A stretch of 64,000 bases of DNA from Caulobacter sp. S45 (GCF_009765965.1 NZ_LMUL01000005.1:20561-84560); one strand, 5' to 3'. Positions 47,274 to 56,749 are shown, numbered from the stretch's first letter. The notes: generated by a model not told the origin, from the sequence alone. Numbers and translations: made by a program.

Positions 47274-47935
47274 ATGCAGAGAAAATACGTCAATACATCT
47301 ACCGTGTTCGCGCTCAGCGCAGGAGTTTTCCTTTTCGTCGGAAGCGCGGTGGCGCAGGATTACACCCCCCAAGGGCGCGGAAGCTTCATCATCGACCTTC
47401 GGGCCAGCGACGTCTCACCCGATACGTCTAGCCGCATCGTCACCGCATCCGGCGTCGACAGCGGCCTGCACGTGCACGTCGGCGATAGTGTCATGCCGAC
47501 CCTCGGCTTCACCTATTTCTTGACCAATCAACTCGCCGTGGAAGCGATCCTCGGTACGACAGAGCATACCATCTCCGCTCAGGGAGCCGGGACGGACGTG
47601 AAAGTGCGCAGCACCTGGGTGCTGCCGCCGGTGTGTCCTTGCAATACCACCCGTGGCCCAAGGCTCGCCTTAGTCCCTACGTCGGCGCAGGCGTGAACGC
47701 CATGATCTACTATGGCGGTGACAACGCCAATGGCTTCAAGGTCCGCCTCAAGGACAATGTCGGCGAGGCGGTGCAGGGCGGCGCGGATCTGGCCTTGAAA
47801 GGGCCTTGGGCGCTGAATGTCGACGTGAAGAAGGTGTTCGTGGAGACCGACGCGGTAATCAACGACGGAGCGCTCCACTCCAATGTACATCTGGATCCCT
47901 GGGTGGTCTCCATGGGAGTGGGTCGCAGGTTCTGA
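47274..47935 (+). pseudogene. ompW: OmpW-family outer-membrane protein, frameshifted
   Basis: The first frame gives a signal peptide (VFALSAGVFLFVGSAVAQD) and the first OmpW strands (SGLHVHVGDSVMPTLGFTYFLTNQLAVEAILGTTEHTI), but then becomes nonsense and stops at 47696. The second frame, open from 47633, continues the protein (VSLQYHPWPKARLSPYVGAGVNAM to the terminal Phe in GVGRRF). Loss of one base near 47625-47635 (or a sequencing error) explains it. Intact, it would be a small eight-stranded barrel for hydrophobic compounds. Confidence 0.85.
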
Positions 47936-47985
47936 CCGATATCGGCGCGGTTCCCCAAGAGCCGCGCCCTCGCCGTCATACGGAC

Positions 47986-49608
47986 CTACGCCGCGTGGCG
48001 CAGAGCGACGTCTTCATCCAGCTTCAATTCGCGGGCGCATAAACTCAGCGCAGCAGTGCGATGACTGACCAGGATCAGACCCTGGCGGGTGCGCTGCAGC
48101 CGGCGTTCCAGCCGCGCGATCACCAGGGCTTCGGTCGCGGCGTCAAGCCCTTCGGTGGGCTCGTCCAGCAGCAGCCATGCAGCAGGCCGGAGCAGTGCTC
48201 GCGCCAACGCCAGTCGCCGCCTCTCGCCTCCGGAAAGCCGCTCTCCCCCCTCCCCGATCGGGGTGTCGAGTCCCATCGGCAGCGCCCGCACGCGCACGTC
48301 CAGGCCCGCATCGAACAGGACCGCCCACAACGCCTCGTCCTCGGCCTGGGGATCGGCGAGCCAAAGGTTGTCCCGCACGCTGCCCGACAGCAGCATCGCC
48401 TCCTGTGGCGCGTAGGCGAAGACGCCACGGGCCGCGGCGGGTGCAAGCTCGGTCACGTCCACGCCGCTGATGCGCAGCTGTCCAGGCGCAATCTCACGCA
48501 GCTTGAGGAATTGCTCGATCAGGGTGGTCTTGCCGCAGCCGGAACGCCCCGTGATCGCCAATCGCTCCCCGAGCGCGAGCATCAGCGGTGGCGAACCGGA
48601 AAGGTTCATAGCAAGGGCGGCGCACGCCGGCGCCGCCAAGGACGGCGCGTCCGGTGCGGCCGTCGCGGAGTTCAGCACGGGGTCCAGCCGGCGCGCCGCC
48701 TCCTCCACCGCACCATCCTGCAGAAATCCACGGACCAGGCCAGATGCGCCGTCCACGGTCGCCGCCGCCGCCAACGCGGCGAGCGCGGCGAGCGGCAACG
48801 GTGCACCTTGTGCGAAGAGCAGCACAGCCACGGCGCAGATCGCGGTCATGATCGCGGACCAGCAAGCTTGCCACCCCTCGGCACGATGGGCCGCCAGCCG
48901 TGCGATGGCCAAGGCCTCCCCCTCGGCCGTGACCCGCGCCTCGGCCCAGTCCTGCAATCCGTAAGCGACGATCTCAGGCGCGGCGGCCAGCATGACAGCG
49001 CAGGCGTCCTTCAGACGACCCGCCGCCTGTTGCAGCGCCCCGCCTGAATAGCCCGCCGTCCGACGGGCCAGCGCCCAGGCTCCAAGCACGGTCAGCACGA
49101 ACACCACTGCCGTGGCCACAGCGCAGCGCCAGCCTGCCAGGCCGGTCAACAGCACGCCCGCGGCCAGCGCAGCTGCGGCTCCCCAACGGCCAGAGATGCG
49201 CACGAACAGGGTCTCCACCGCGTTGACGTCCTGCACTAGCCGGGCGCAGGCCTCGCCCGTGGATAGGGCCAGCGCTTCGACCGGCGGCGCGGCGGCGAGG
49301 GCTGCAAACAGAGCCGGACGGATGCGGGCCAGGGCGCCGAGCGCCGCGCGATGGCCCTCCAGCCGCTCGCCGTAGCGGCAGGCGGTACGCACGATCGCAA
49401 ACAGCCGGATCGCCGCGCTCGGCAACATGTAGTTGAAGGCCAGCGCCGTCCCGCTCGCACCGGCCAGGGCGGCGCCGGTGATGAACCAGCCCGACAGGCC
49501 GAGCAGCGCACTCGACGCCGCGCAGACGCCCACTGCCGCCGCGCAGGCGATCAGGAGCGAACCGCGCTGCCGGTGACGCTCGGTGGCGATCAGCTGGGCG
49601 AGGCTCAC
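47986..49608 (-). CDS. cydC: Heterodimeric ABC exporter subunit CydC
   Basis: 540 aa. Six membrane helices (residues about 1-310) precede an ATPase domain with GRSGCGKTTLIEQFL (Walker A), YAPQEAMLLSGSVRDNLWL (Q-loop), LSGGERRRLALARALLR (signature) and WLLLDEPTEGLDAATE (Walker B). With CydD it exports glutathione/cysteine to the periplasm and is needed to assemble cytochrome bd, whose genes are divergent next door. It starts 10 bp after the cydD stop. Confidence 0.92.
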   Translation of the reverse strand: MSLAQLIATERHRQRGSLLIACAAAVGVCAASSALLGLSGWFITGAALAGASGTALAFNYMLPSAAIRLFAIVRTACRYGERLEGHRAALGALARIRPALFAALAAAPPVEALALSTGEACARLVQDVNAVETLFVRISGRWGAAAALAAGVLLTGLAGWRCAVATAVVFVLTVLGAWALARRTAGYSGGALQQAAGRLKDACAVMLAAAPEIVAYGLQDWAEARVTAEGEALAIARLAAHRAEGWQACWSAIMTAICAVAVLLFAQGAPLPLAALAALAAAATVDGASGLVRGFLQDGAVEEAARRLDPVLNSATAAPDAPSLAAPACAALAMNLSGSPPLMLALGERLAITGRSGCGKTTLIEQFLKLREIAPGQLRISGVDVTELAPAAARGVFAYAPQEAMLLSGSVRDNLWLADPQAEDEALWAVLFDAGLDVRVRALPMGLDTPIGEGGERLSGGERRRLALARALLRPAAWLLLDEPTEGLDAATEALVIARLERRLQRTRQGLILVSHRTAALSLCARELKLDEDVALRHAA

Positions 49609-49618
49609 GGCAGGATCC

Positions 49619-51259
49619 TCAGGCGACCAGGCGGACGATGCGGTCGGCCAGGGCGGCGACCGCTTCGGAATGGGTGGCGATCAGGGTGGTGCGGCCCCTC
49701 GCAGCCCCAGCGATCACCGGTAGAAGTTCGGCCTCGGACACCGCGTCGAGATTGGCGGTGGGCTCGTCCAGCAGCAGCACCGGCGCATCTCGCAACATGG
49801 CCCGCGCCAGGGCCAGCCGCCGTCGCTCGCCGCCTGAGAGCCCGCCGCCCCGCTCGTCCAGCTGGCGCGACAGCCCACCCGCGATTGTCGTCAGCCCGGC
49901 CAGCTCGGCCGCGCGCGCCACCTGCTCAGCCGGCGCGTCGCGGCGCCCCAGCGCGATATTCTGCGCCAAAGTACCAGGAGTCACCACCGGCGCCTGTCCG
50001 GCCCAGGCGGCCGAGATCGCGCCATGGAGGACCGCGCCGTTGACCGTCACCTGTCCCGTCGCCGCCTCAGCCAAGCCCAGCAACAGGTTGAGCGCGGTGC
50101 TCTTGCCCGATCCCGTCGGTCCCATCAAGGCCACCATCTCTCCAGGGCGCAGCGCCAGATCGAAGCCGTCGAGCGCCGGCCGGTCATCGCCCGGATAGAC
50201 CACACCCACATTCTCGAACCGGATTTCAGGTGCGACGGTCCCGCTCGCCGCCGCGTCGATGCTCCGGCGCGGCGCGGTGTCGGCGGCCATCAGTCCGTCC
50301 ACGGCGGCTTCGGCGGCTTGGCGATCATGGTAGACGGCGGCCAGCCGCCGCATCGGCAGATAGGCTTCAGGCGCCAGCGCCAGCACGAAGACGGCGCGGC
50401 CAAGGTCGAGCTTTTCAGGCGCGGGAAACGGCAGCAGCCCCAGCAGGCTGAAGCCGCAATAGACCGCCACCAGCGCCACCGACAGGGCGGCGAAGAATTC
50501 CAGCGCCGCCGATGAAACGAAGGCGATACGCAACACCCGCAGGGTCCGCTCGGCGAAGCTTTCCGCGGCTTGACCGAGCACCTCCACGCTCCGCTGCTCC
50601 GCGCCGAACGCGAGCACCACGGGCAGCGCCCGAACACGATCGGCGAACAAGCCGGACAGCCGGCTCAAGGCGTCGAACTGGCGACGCGACTCCGCGCCCG
50701 CTGCGCCGCCCGCCAGCGCCATGATCAGGACGAACGGCGCAAAGGTGGCGAGCATGATCGCCGCCGAGACAGGACTGGCGAAAGCCATGGCGAGCGCAAT
50801 GATTATCGGGGCCAGGCTTCCCGCCACACGCGCGGGAAGGAAGCGGGCGTAGTAGCCGTCGAGCGCCTCCACGCCCTCCACCACCAGCGTCATCGCTTCG
50901 CCAATGGGCGGCCTTGAACCCGGCCGTGCGTCCAGCGCGGCGCTCAGCACCCTAGCGCGAACCGTCGCCTTCACCTTCGCCGCGGCCCGGCCAGCGGTCC
51001 CGGCCGCGGCGCGCGACAGCATCCCCCGCACCACCCCTGCCAAGACGGCGAGCGTGGCGCCGGGCAAGGCGGCGGAGATCCCGTGAGGCAGCGAGGTGAG
51101 GGAGAGCGCTAGGCCGGCTGCAAAGGCCACCGCGGCCGTTGCATCGAGCAAGGTCAGCGCTGAGGCCGTACGCCCTTCGCGCGCCGCGAGTCGCCCGGTC
51201 GCACGCAACCATGCGCCCTTGCAACGGAGGGGTTCGGCATCGAGATTGGAGCCACGCAT
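49619..51259 (-). CDS. cydD: Heterodimeric ABC exporter subunit CydD
   Basis: 546 aa. A six-helix export domain is followed by an ATPase domain with GPTGSGKSTALNLLLG, LSGGERRRLALARAML and VLLLDEPTANLDAVSE. The N-terminus (GAWLRATGRLAAREGRTASALTLLDA) is typical of CydD. It forms the transporter with CydC. It is divergent from cydAB; the FNR box at 51293 lies 34 bp upstream but its spacing suits cydA better. Confidence 0.92.
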   Translation of the reverse strand: MRGSNLDAEPLRCKGAWLRATGRLAAREGRTASALTLLDATAAVAFAAGLALSLTSLPHGISAALPGATLAVLAGVVRGMLSRAAAGTAGRAAAKVKATVRARVLSAALDARPGSRPPIGEAMTLVVEGVEALDGYYARFLPARVAGSLAPIIIALAMAFASPVSAAIMLATFAPFVLIMALAGGAAGAESRRQFDALSRLSGLFADRVRALPVVLAFGAEQRSVEVLGQAAESFAERTLRVLRIAFVSSAALEFFAALSVALVAVYCGFSLLGLLPFPAPEKLDLGRAVFVLALAPEAYLPMRRLAAVYHDRQAAEAAVDGLMAADTAPRRSIDAAASGTVAPEIRFENVGVVYPGDDRPALDGFDLALRPGEMVALMGPTGSGKSTALNLLLGLAEAATGQVTVNGAVLHGAISAAWAGQAPVVTPGTLAQNIALGRRDAPAEQVARAAELAGLTTIAGGLSRQLDERGGGLSGGERRRLALARAMLRDAPVLLLDEPTANLDAVSEAELLPVIAGAARGRTTLIATHSEAVAALADRIVRLVA

Positions 51260-51292
51260 GACGCTTCATGCCCGTGCGAGGCCAAACTGGCG

Positions 51293-51334
51293 TTGATCCA
51301 GATCAACGCTCCCATAGCAGCCGACGCGTACTCC
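51293..51334 (+). promoter_or_regulatory. FNR-type class II promoter of cydABX
   Basis: TTGATCCAGATCAA (51293-51306), a full-consensus box, with a weak -10 (TACTCC, 51329-51334) after 22 bp. cydA starts 43 bp later. The box sits in the only gap between cydD and cydA, so it could also influence cydDC. Confidence 0.68.
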
Positions 51335-51376
51335 GAACACCGAAGCGCGGCCTCCGCAGCGCCCAGGAGCCTGCCG

Positions 51377-52981
51377 ATGGACCTCGGAGTCGTCGATCTT
51401 TCCCGTCTGCAGTTCGCCCTGACGGCGCTTTACCACTTCCTGTTCGTGCCGCTGACCCTGGGCATGTCCATGATGCTGTTCATCATGGAAGGCGTCTATG
51501 TGATGAGCGGGCGCGAGATCTGGAAAACGATTACTAAGTTCTGGGCCACCATCTTCGGCATCAACTTCGTCCTGGGGGTCGCCACCGGCCTGACCATGGA
51601 ATTCCAGTTCGGCACCAACTGGTCCTATTTCTCGCACTATGTCGGCGACATCTTCGGCGCGCCGCTGGCGATCGAGGGGCTGATGGCCTTCTTCCTGGAA
51701 GCGACCTTCGTCGGCCTGATGTTCTTCGGCTGGGAAAAGCTGTCCAAAGGCAAGCACCTGCTCGTCACCTTCCTGGTAGCGCTGGGGACCAACCTGTCGG
51801 CGCTGTGGATCCTGATCGCCAACGGCTGGATGCAACATCCTGTCGGCGCTGCGTTCAATCCTCAGACCATGCGCATGGAAGTCACCAACTTCGAGGCGGT
51901 GATCTTCAATCCGGTCGCCCAGGCCAAGTTCGTGCACACGGTCAGCGCCGGCTATCTGATCGCGTCGGCCTTCGTCTTCGGCATCTCCTCGATCTACATG
52001 CTGCGCCGCAAGTGGATGCCCGTCGCGCGTCGGTCCATGACCGTGGCCGCCGCCTTCGGCCTACTGGCGGCGCTCTCGACCGTCGTGCTTGGCGACGAGT
52101 CCGGCTACACGCTCACCGACAACCAGAAAATGAAGCTGGCGGCGATCGAGGCGGCCTGGACGCCAGAGCCGGCTCCGGCCAGCCTCACCCTGTTCGGCCT
52201 ACCCGACGTGAAAAACCGCACCACCCACCTGGCGGTGCGCGTCCCCTGGGTGCTGGGGGTGATCGCCACGCGCAGCTTCGATAAACCGGTCGCCAGCATC
52301 TACCAACTCGTCGCCGTGGCCCAGACCCGGATCACGTCAGGCGTTCAAGCCTATGACGCCGTCGAACATCTCAAGCGCAATCCCGACGACCCGGCCGCGC
52401 GCGCCGTGTTCGCCGAACACGGCCGCGACCTCGGTTATGGGCTGCTGCTCAAGAAATATGTCGCCGACCCGCGCCGGGCCGACGCCGCCCTGATCGAGAA
52501 GACCGCCTGGGACACAGTGCCAAACGTCCCGCTGATGTTCTGGAGCTTCCGGATCATGGCCTTCACTGGGTTCTTCTTCATCTTCCTGTTCGGCGCAGCC
52601 TTCCTACTCACCTCGCTGCGGCGACACGACACCCGTTGGCTGCAATGGCTGGGCGTGATCGCTATCCCGCTGCCGTGGATCGCCATCGAACTTGGGTGGA
52701 TCCTGGCCGAGATCGGCCGCCAACCCTGGGCCATCGACGGCGTCCTGCCCACCGCGCTCGGAGCCTCAAGCCTGACGCGGCCGGAGCTGTGGACCACCAT
52801 CGTCGGCTTCACGGCGATCTATGGCGCCCTGGCGGTGGTCGAGGTGGGGCTGATCATCCGCACGGTGAAGAAGGGACCCTACACAGCGGATCCCGAGCCC
52901 GATCGTCCGCCGCTGTACCCTAATCCGGACGCCGGCCCGCGGCGTGGCTTCGCCACCCCTTCCGCCCTTCCAGCCGAGTGA
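51377..52981 (+). CDS. cydA: Cytochrome bd oxidase subunit I CydA
   Basis: 534 aa from ATG 51377 behind AGGAG; the longer frame upstream would run through the FNR box. It begins LSRLQFALTALYHFLFVPLTLG, with the heme b595 His. Then come the axial-ligand region, the quinol-binding Q-loop (short type, around ITSGVQAYDAVEHL) and the signature GWILAEIGRQPWAIDGVLPT. It oxidises quinol and reduces oxygen to water with high affinity, protecting the oxygen-labile CODH and hydrogenase. Confidence 0.95.
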   Translation: MDLGVVDLSRLQFALTALYHFLFVPLTLGMSMMLFIMEGVYVMSGREIWKTITKFWATIFGINFVLGVATGLTMEFQFGTNWSYFSHYVGDIFGAPLAIEGLMAFFLEATFVGLMFFGWEKLSKGKHLLVTFLVALGTNLSALWILIANGWMQHPVGAAFNPQTMRMEVTNFEAVIFNPVAQAKFVHTVSAGYLIASAFVFGISSIYMLRRKWMPVARRSMTVAAAFGLLAALSTVVLGDESGYTLTDNQKMKLAAIEAAWTPEPAPASLTLFGLPDVKNRTTHLAVRVPWVLGVIATRSFDKPVASIYQLVAVAQTRITSGVQAYDAVEHLKRNPDDPAARAVFAEHGRDLGYGLLLKKYVADPRRADAALIEKTAWDTVPNVPLMFWSFRIMAFTGFFFIFLFGAAFLLTSLRRHDTRWLQWLGVIAIPLPWIAIELGWILAEIGRQPWAIDGVLPTALGASSLTRPELWTTIVGFTAIYGALAVVEVGLIIRTVKKGPYTADPEPDRPPLYPNPDAGPRRGFATPSALPAE

Positions 52982-52993
52982 CGGGAGATCCTC

Positions 52994-54142
52994 ATGCACA
53001 TACCTCTCGACTATGAAATCCTACGCGTGATCTGGTGGGGTCTGCTGGGCGTGCTGCTGATCGGATTCACCCTTACCGACGGCTTCGATCTGGGCGTCGC
53101 CACCCTGCTACCCTTCGTGGCGCGCACGGACGACGAGCGCCGCATGGTGATCAACACCATCGGCGCCACCTGGGAAGGCAACCAGGCCTGGTTCATCCTC
53201 GGCGGCGGGGCGATCTTCGCCGCGTGGCCCTTCGTCTATGCGATCGCCTTCTCCAGCTTCTACCTCGCCATGTTCCTCATCCTCGCGGCGCTGATTCTGC
53301 GGCCGGTCGGCTTCAAGTACCGCTCCAAGCGTGAATCGAAAGGCTGGCGCACGACCTGGGACTGGGCGTTGTTCGTCGGCGGCTTCGTACCGGCGCTGGT
53401 GTTCGGAGTCGCGGTGGGCAATGTGCTGCAAGGCATCCCCTTCAGGCTCGACGACGACCTGCGCAGCTTCTACCTCGGCTCATTCCTGGGCCTGTTCACC
53501 CCGTTCACCCTGCTTTGCGGCCTGCTGTCGGTCGCGATGGTGGTGCTGCACGGCGCCGCCTGGCTGGCGATCAAGGCGGAAAAAGGCGTGGTGCGCGAGC
53601 GCGCCTGCCGCATCGGGACGCTCGCCGGCGGCGCGGGCATCGCACTCTTCGCCGCGGGCTGGGCGTTCGTCCGTTTCGGGGGTCTGGGCTACAAGATCGT
53701 CGGGGCCGTAATGCCCTTCGCTCCGTCCAACCCGTTGCACACGCTGGTGGCCAAGACGCCCGGCGCCTGGCTGGACAACTTCATCGCCCATCCCTGGATG
53801 TTGATCGCGCCGGTGCTCGGCTTTGCCGGCGCAGCCGCCGCCGTACTCGGTATCCGCGCGCGCAGAGAGTTCGCGGCGATAGCCGGGTCCTCGGCCTCCG
53901 CGCTGGGCATCATCGCCACGGTGGGATTGTCGATGTTCCCCATCATCCTGCCGAGCTCACTCGATGAGCACTCCAGTCTGACGGTCTGGAACGCCTCATC
54001 CAGCCACATGACCCTGTTCATCATGCTGATCGCCACGATCCTGCTGCTGCCGGTCGTGCTCGGCTACACCTTCTGGGTGTTCAAGGTCCTGTGGGGTCGC
54101 GTAGACACCCGCACGATCTTGGCCAGCCACGACTACTACTGA
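52994..54142 (+). CDS. cydB: Cytochrome bd oxidase subunit II CydB
   Basis: 382 aa, twelve bases after cydA. Eight or nine helices, with the family opening LRVIWWGLLGVLLIGFTLTDGFDLGVATLLPF, TIGATWEGNQAWFILGGGAIFAAWP and the C-terminal FPIILPSSLDEHSSLTVWNASSS. It pairs with CydA and takes part in oxygen and proton conduction. Confidence 0.95.
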   Translation: MHIPLDYEILRVIWWGLLGVLLIGFTLTDGFDLGVATLLPFVARTDDERRMVINTIGATWEGNQAWFILGGGAIFAAWPFVYAIAFSSFYLAMFLILAALILRPVGFKYRSKRESKGWRTTWDWALFVGGFVPALVFGVAVGNVLQGIPFRLDDDLRSFYLGSFLGLFTPFTLLCGLLSVAMVVLHGAAWLAIKAEKGVVRERACRIGTLAGGAGIALFAAGWAFVRFGGLGYKIVGAVMPFAPSNPLHTLVAKTPGAWLDNFIAHPWMLIAPVLGFAGAAAAVLGIRARREFAAIAGSSASALGIIATVGLSMFPIILPSSLDEHSSLTVWNASSSHMTLFIMLIATILLLPVVLGYTFWVFKVLWGRVDTRTILASHDYY

Positions 54143-54158
54143 GCAAGGAGATCCGATC

Positions 54159-54305
54159 ATGTGGTATTTCACCTGGGTTCTCGGTCTTGGCCTTGCGCTG
54201 GCCTTCGCCATCCTCAATGGGCTGTGGCACGAAATGCGTCTGCCGCGGGACGATGGGGCGGAAGACGCCCCCCTCTCCCCGGTCCGGCCTGCGACCGAAA
54301 TCTGA
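54159..54305 (+). CDS. cydX: Cytochrome bd small subunit CydX/YbgT
   Basis: 48 aa from ATG 54159, behind AAGGAG and 16 bp after the cydB stop. It begins MWYFTWVLGLGLALAFAILN, the invariant CydX helix with its early Trp-Tyr, followed by GLWHEMRLP and a short acidic tail. It packs against CydA and stabilises the heme centres. Confidence 0.9.
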   Translation: MWYFTWVLGLGLALAFAILNGLWHEMRLPRDDGAEDAPLSPVRPATEI

Positions 54306-54383
54306 TGGGACGATTGCAGCGAAGCGGCGCAACGTCGAATGTCTTGAACATGCAGGGTTGAGACTAGAGTCGCTGGAGAGCTA

Positions 54384-55697
54384 ATGACCGACGCCTCGCC
54401 GGCAGCCGCGCCCAACCCACCGGATGCAGTCAAGCAACCCGTGCGTCCACCCCTGCTCTCGGTGCTGGGGCCCGGGCTCATCACCGGCGCCTCCGACGAC
54501 GACCCCAGCGGCATCGCCACCTATTCCCAGACCGGCGCGCAGTTCGGCTACGACCTCGGCTGGACCCTACTGTTCAGCTGGCCGCTGATGTGCGCGATCC
54601 AGGAAATCAGCGCCCGGATCGGACGCGTCACCGGTCGGGGCGTCGCCGGCAATCTGTTGAAGCACTACCCGCGCTGGGTACTCTACAGCATCGTCTCCCT
54701 GCTGCTGCTCGCCAACACCATCAACCTCGGGGCCGATCTCGGCGCCATGGCGGCCGCGCTGAAGCTGGTCATCGGCGGGCCGGAGCTGCTCTATGTCGGC
54801 CTGTTCGCCTTGGTCTCGGTGCTGCTCGAGGTGTTCGTCCGCTATGCGCGCTATGTCTCGATCCTGAAGTGGCTGACGGTGGTGCTGTTCGCCTATGTCG
54901 GGGTCGCCTTCGTGGTGCACATGCCGTGGCTGGACGTCGCGCATCATCTGCTGATCCCCAAGCTTTCATTCAAGGCCGATTACCTGACCGTGGTGGTGGC
55001 GATCCTGGGCACCACCATCAGCCCCTACCTGTTCTTCTGGCAGGCGGAAGAGGAGGTAGAGGAGGTCAAGGAGCGAGACGGCGCCAAACCGCTGGAGCGC
55101 GCACCGGACCAGGCGCCGGCAGAGTTCGCGCGCATCCGCTGGGACACCTATCTCGGCATGGGTCTGTCAAACTTGGTCGCCCTGTTCATCGTGCTAACCA
55201 CCGCAGCGACCCTGCACACCCACGGCGTCACCAACATCCAGACCTCGTCCCAGGCCGCCGAGGCCCTGCGGCCGATCGCGGGTCCAGCGGTGTTCCTGAT
55301 CTTCGCCTTGGGTATCATTGGCACCGGCCTGCTGGCCGTGCCCGTGCTCGCCAGTTCGGCCGCCTATGCCGTGGGGGAAAGTTTCGGGTGGCATGTAGGG
55401 CTGACCCGAAAGCTCGGTCGCGCACCGCGATTCTACGGGGTGGTGGCGCTGGCCACCCTGATCGGCGCGATCATGAACTTCACCCCGCTGGACCCGATCA
55501 AGGCCCTGTTCTGGAGCGCTGTGGTCAATGGCGTGGTGGCCGTTCCGGTGATGGTGATGATGATGCTCCTGGCCCGTCGACATGACGTCATGGGCCGCTT
55601 CACGCTGCCCCCGCTCCTACGCGGGATCGGCTGGCTGGCGACCGCAGTGATGGCGGCGGCGGCGATCGGGATGTTCGCGACCATGGGCCACGGTTGA
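54384..55697 (+). CDS. Nramp-related divalent metal transporter
   Basis: 437 aa with about eleven helices in the LeuT-like fold. Helix 1 reads GPGLITGASDDDPSGIATYSQ where true Nramp proteins have the metal-binding DPGN. Helix 6 reads LGTTISPYLFFWQAEEEVEE, with no Met-Pro-His-Asn. The missing Met points to the Nramp-related branch that carries Mg2+ or other hard ions, and away from Mn/Fe transport. CTGGAGAG precedes the start. It lies 78 bp behind cydX in the same direction. Confidence 0.85.
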   Translation: MTDASPAAAPNPPDAVKQPVRPPLLSVLGPGLITGASDDDPSGIATYSQTGAQFGYDLGWTLLFSWPLMCAIQEISARIGRVTGRGVAGNLLKHYPRWVLYSIVSLLLLANTINLGADLGAMAAALKLVIGGPELLYVGLFALVSVLLEVFVRYARYVSILKWLTVVLFAYVGVAFVVHMPWLDVAHHLLIPKLSFKADYLTVVVAILGTTISPYLFFWQAEEEVEEVKERDGAKPLERAPDQAPAEFARIRWDTYLGMGLSNLVALFIVLTTAATLHTHGVTNIQTSSQAAEALRPIAGPAVFLIFALGIIGTGLLAVPVLASSAAYAVGESFGWHVGLTRKLGRAPRFYGVVALATLIGAIMNFTPLDPIKALFWSAVVNGVVAVPVMVMMMLLARRHDVMGRFTLPPLLRGIGWLATAVMAAAAIGMFATMGHG

Positions 55698-55826
55698 AGA
55701 CGCGGTCGCCATTGCGTCGTTCGAAGACTAGCGTGAGCGCCCTCAGAGGATCCCGCAACCAGTGACTCCGAGCCGCCTTCTCGCCGACCGTCCGATCATT
55801 TCGAGATCGCCATCGGGCGCCGCCCC

Positions 55827-56573
55827 ATGCTGATCAGCCAGGGCGACGCACGCAGCGTCGATGCGGACCGGCGGCTCGCCTGCACGCTGGCGGCGGTCGC
55901 CGGCGCGCTCAACGCGGCGGCGTTTCAGGCGGTCGGGTTCTTTTCCGCCAACATGACCGGAAACGTATCGGCCTTATCGGCCCATTTGGCCGTCAACGAC
56001 CTGCTGACGGCCGCCTTCTACCTGTCGATCGTGGCCGCCTTCATCGGCGGCGCCCTGGTCTCGACGCTGCTGATCAACCTCGGCAGACGCCGCCGCGTCC
56101 ACGCCATCTATGCGTTCAGCATCCTGGTCGAAGCGGTCCTGCTGGCTCTACTCGGCTGCGCGGACCTGTGGTTGTCCGCCAGTTTGCGCGGCCCGGTGCT
56201 GATCGTCGGGCTCAGCTTTCTGATGGGCCTGCAGAATGCGACGGTGACCCGGATCTCCGACGCGCGCGTCCGCACCACCCACGTGTCCGGGATGGTCACC
56301 GACATTGGTATCGAACTCGGCATGCTGGTCGACATCGCCCGGGGACGCGAGCGCGCGGACGCGCCGTATCACACGAGGCTTCGCCTGCATGGCCAGACCG
56401 TCTTGGCGTTCTTGGCCGGCGGCGTCGTCGGTGTATTCGTCTATCGCATGGTAGGCGGCTTTCTGCTCATCGGCGCCGCAGGGCTCCTGCTCGCCCTCGC
56501 CTCGACAGCGATCCTCCGCGTCCACAGAACGCCGAACGCCGCAGCGTCTCCATCCCCACACGGGGCTGACTGA
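55827..56573 (+). CDS. YoaK/DUF1275 membrane protein
   Basis: 248 aa with six hydrophobic segments. The family motifs are AGALNAAAFQAVGFFSANMTGNVSALS and FLMGLQNATVTRISDARVRTTHVSGMVTDIGIELG. Role unknown; some members are suspected transporters. It stands alone between the Nramp-related gene and an IS-truncated gene. Confidence 0.88.
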   Translation: MLISQGDARSVDADRRLACTLAAVAGALNAAAFQAVGFFSANMTGNVSALSAHLAVNDLLTAAFYLSIVAAFIGGALVSTLLINLGRRRRVHAIYAFSILVEAVLLALLGCADLWLSASLRGPVLIVGLSFLMGLQNATVTRISDARVRTTHVSGMVTDIGIELGMLVDIARGRERADAPYHTRLRLHGQTVLAFLAGGVVGVFVYRMVGGFLLIGAAGLLLALASTAILRVHRTPNAAASPSPHGAD

Positions 56574-56644
56574 CCCCACCACCGTGAGTCGGGCCGCCAG
56601 CTCGTCAGAATTCAACATCCTCGACATTTTTACTTCAATCTGAG

Positions 56645-56709
56645 CATCATCTATGATGTTTTTTATGTCACATATGATGTATTGACGGCCTTCATTCAGG
56701 CTTTATACG
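56645..56709 (+). promoter_or_regulatory. AT-rich promoter with TATGATG operator-like repeats
   Basis: TTGACG (56682-56687) and TATACG (56704-56709), 16 bp apart, form a good sigma-70 promoter. Upstream are CATCAT-CT-ATGATG, a perfect inverted repeat (56645-56658), and a second CATATGATG at 56671-56679. This suggests cooperative binding of an unknown repressor. It serves the IS-truncated gene at 56750. Confidence 0.5.
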
Positions 56710-56749
56710 ATCTGACGGTCATGAGGCCGCCACACCCGTTTCGGCGCGC

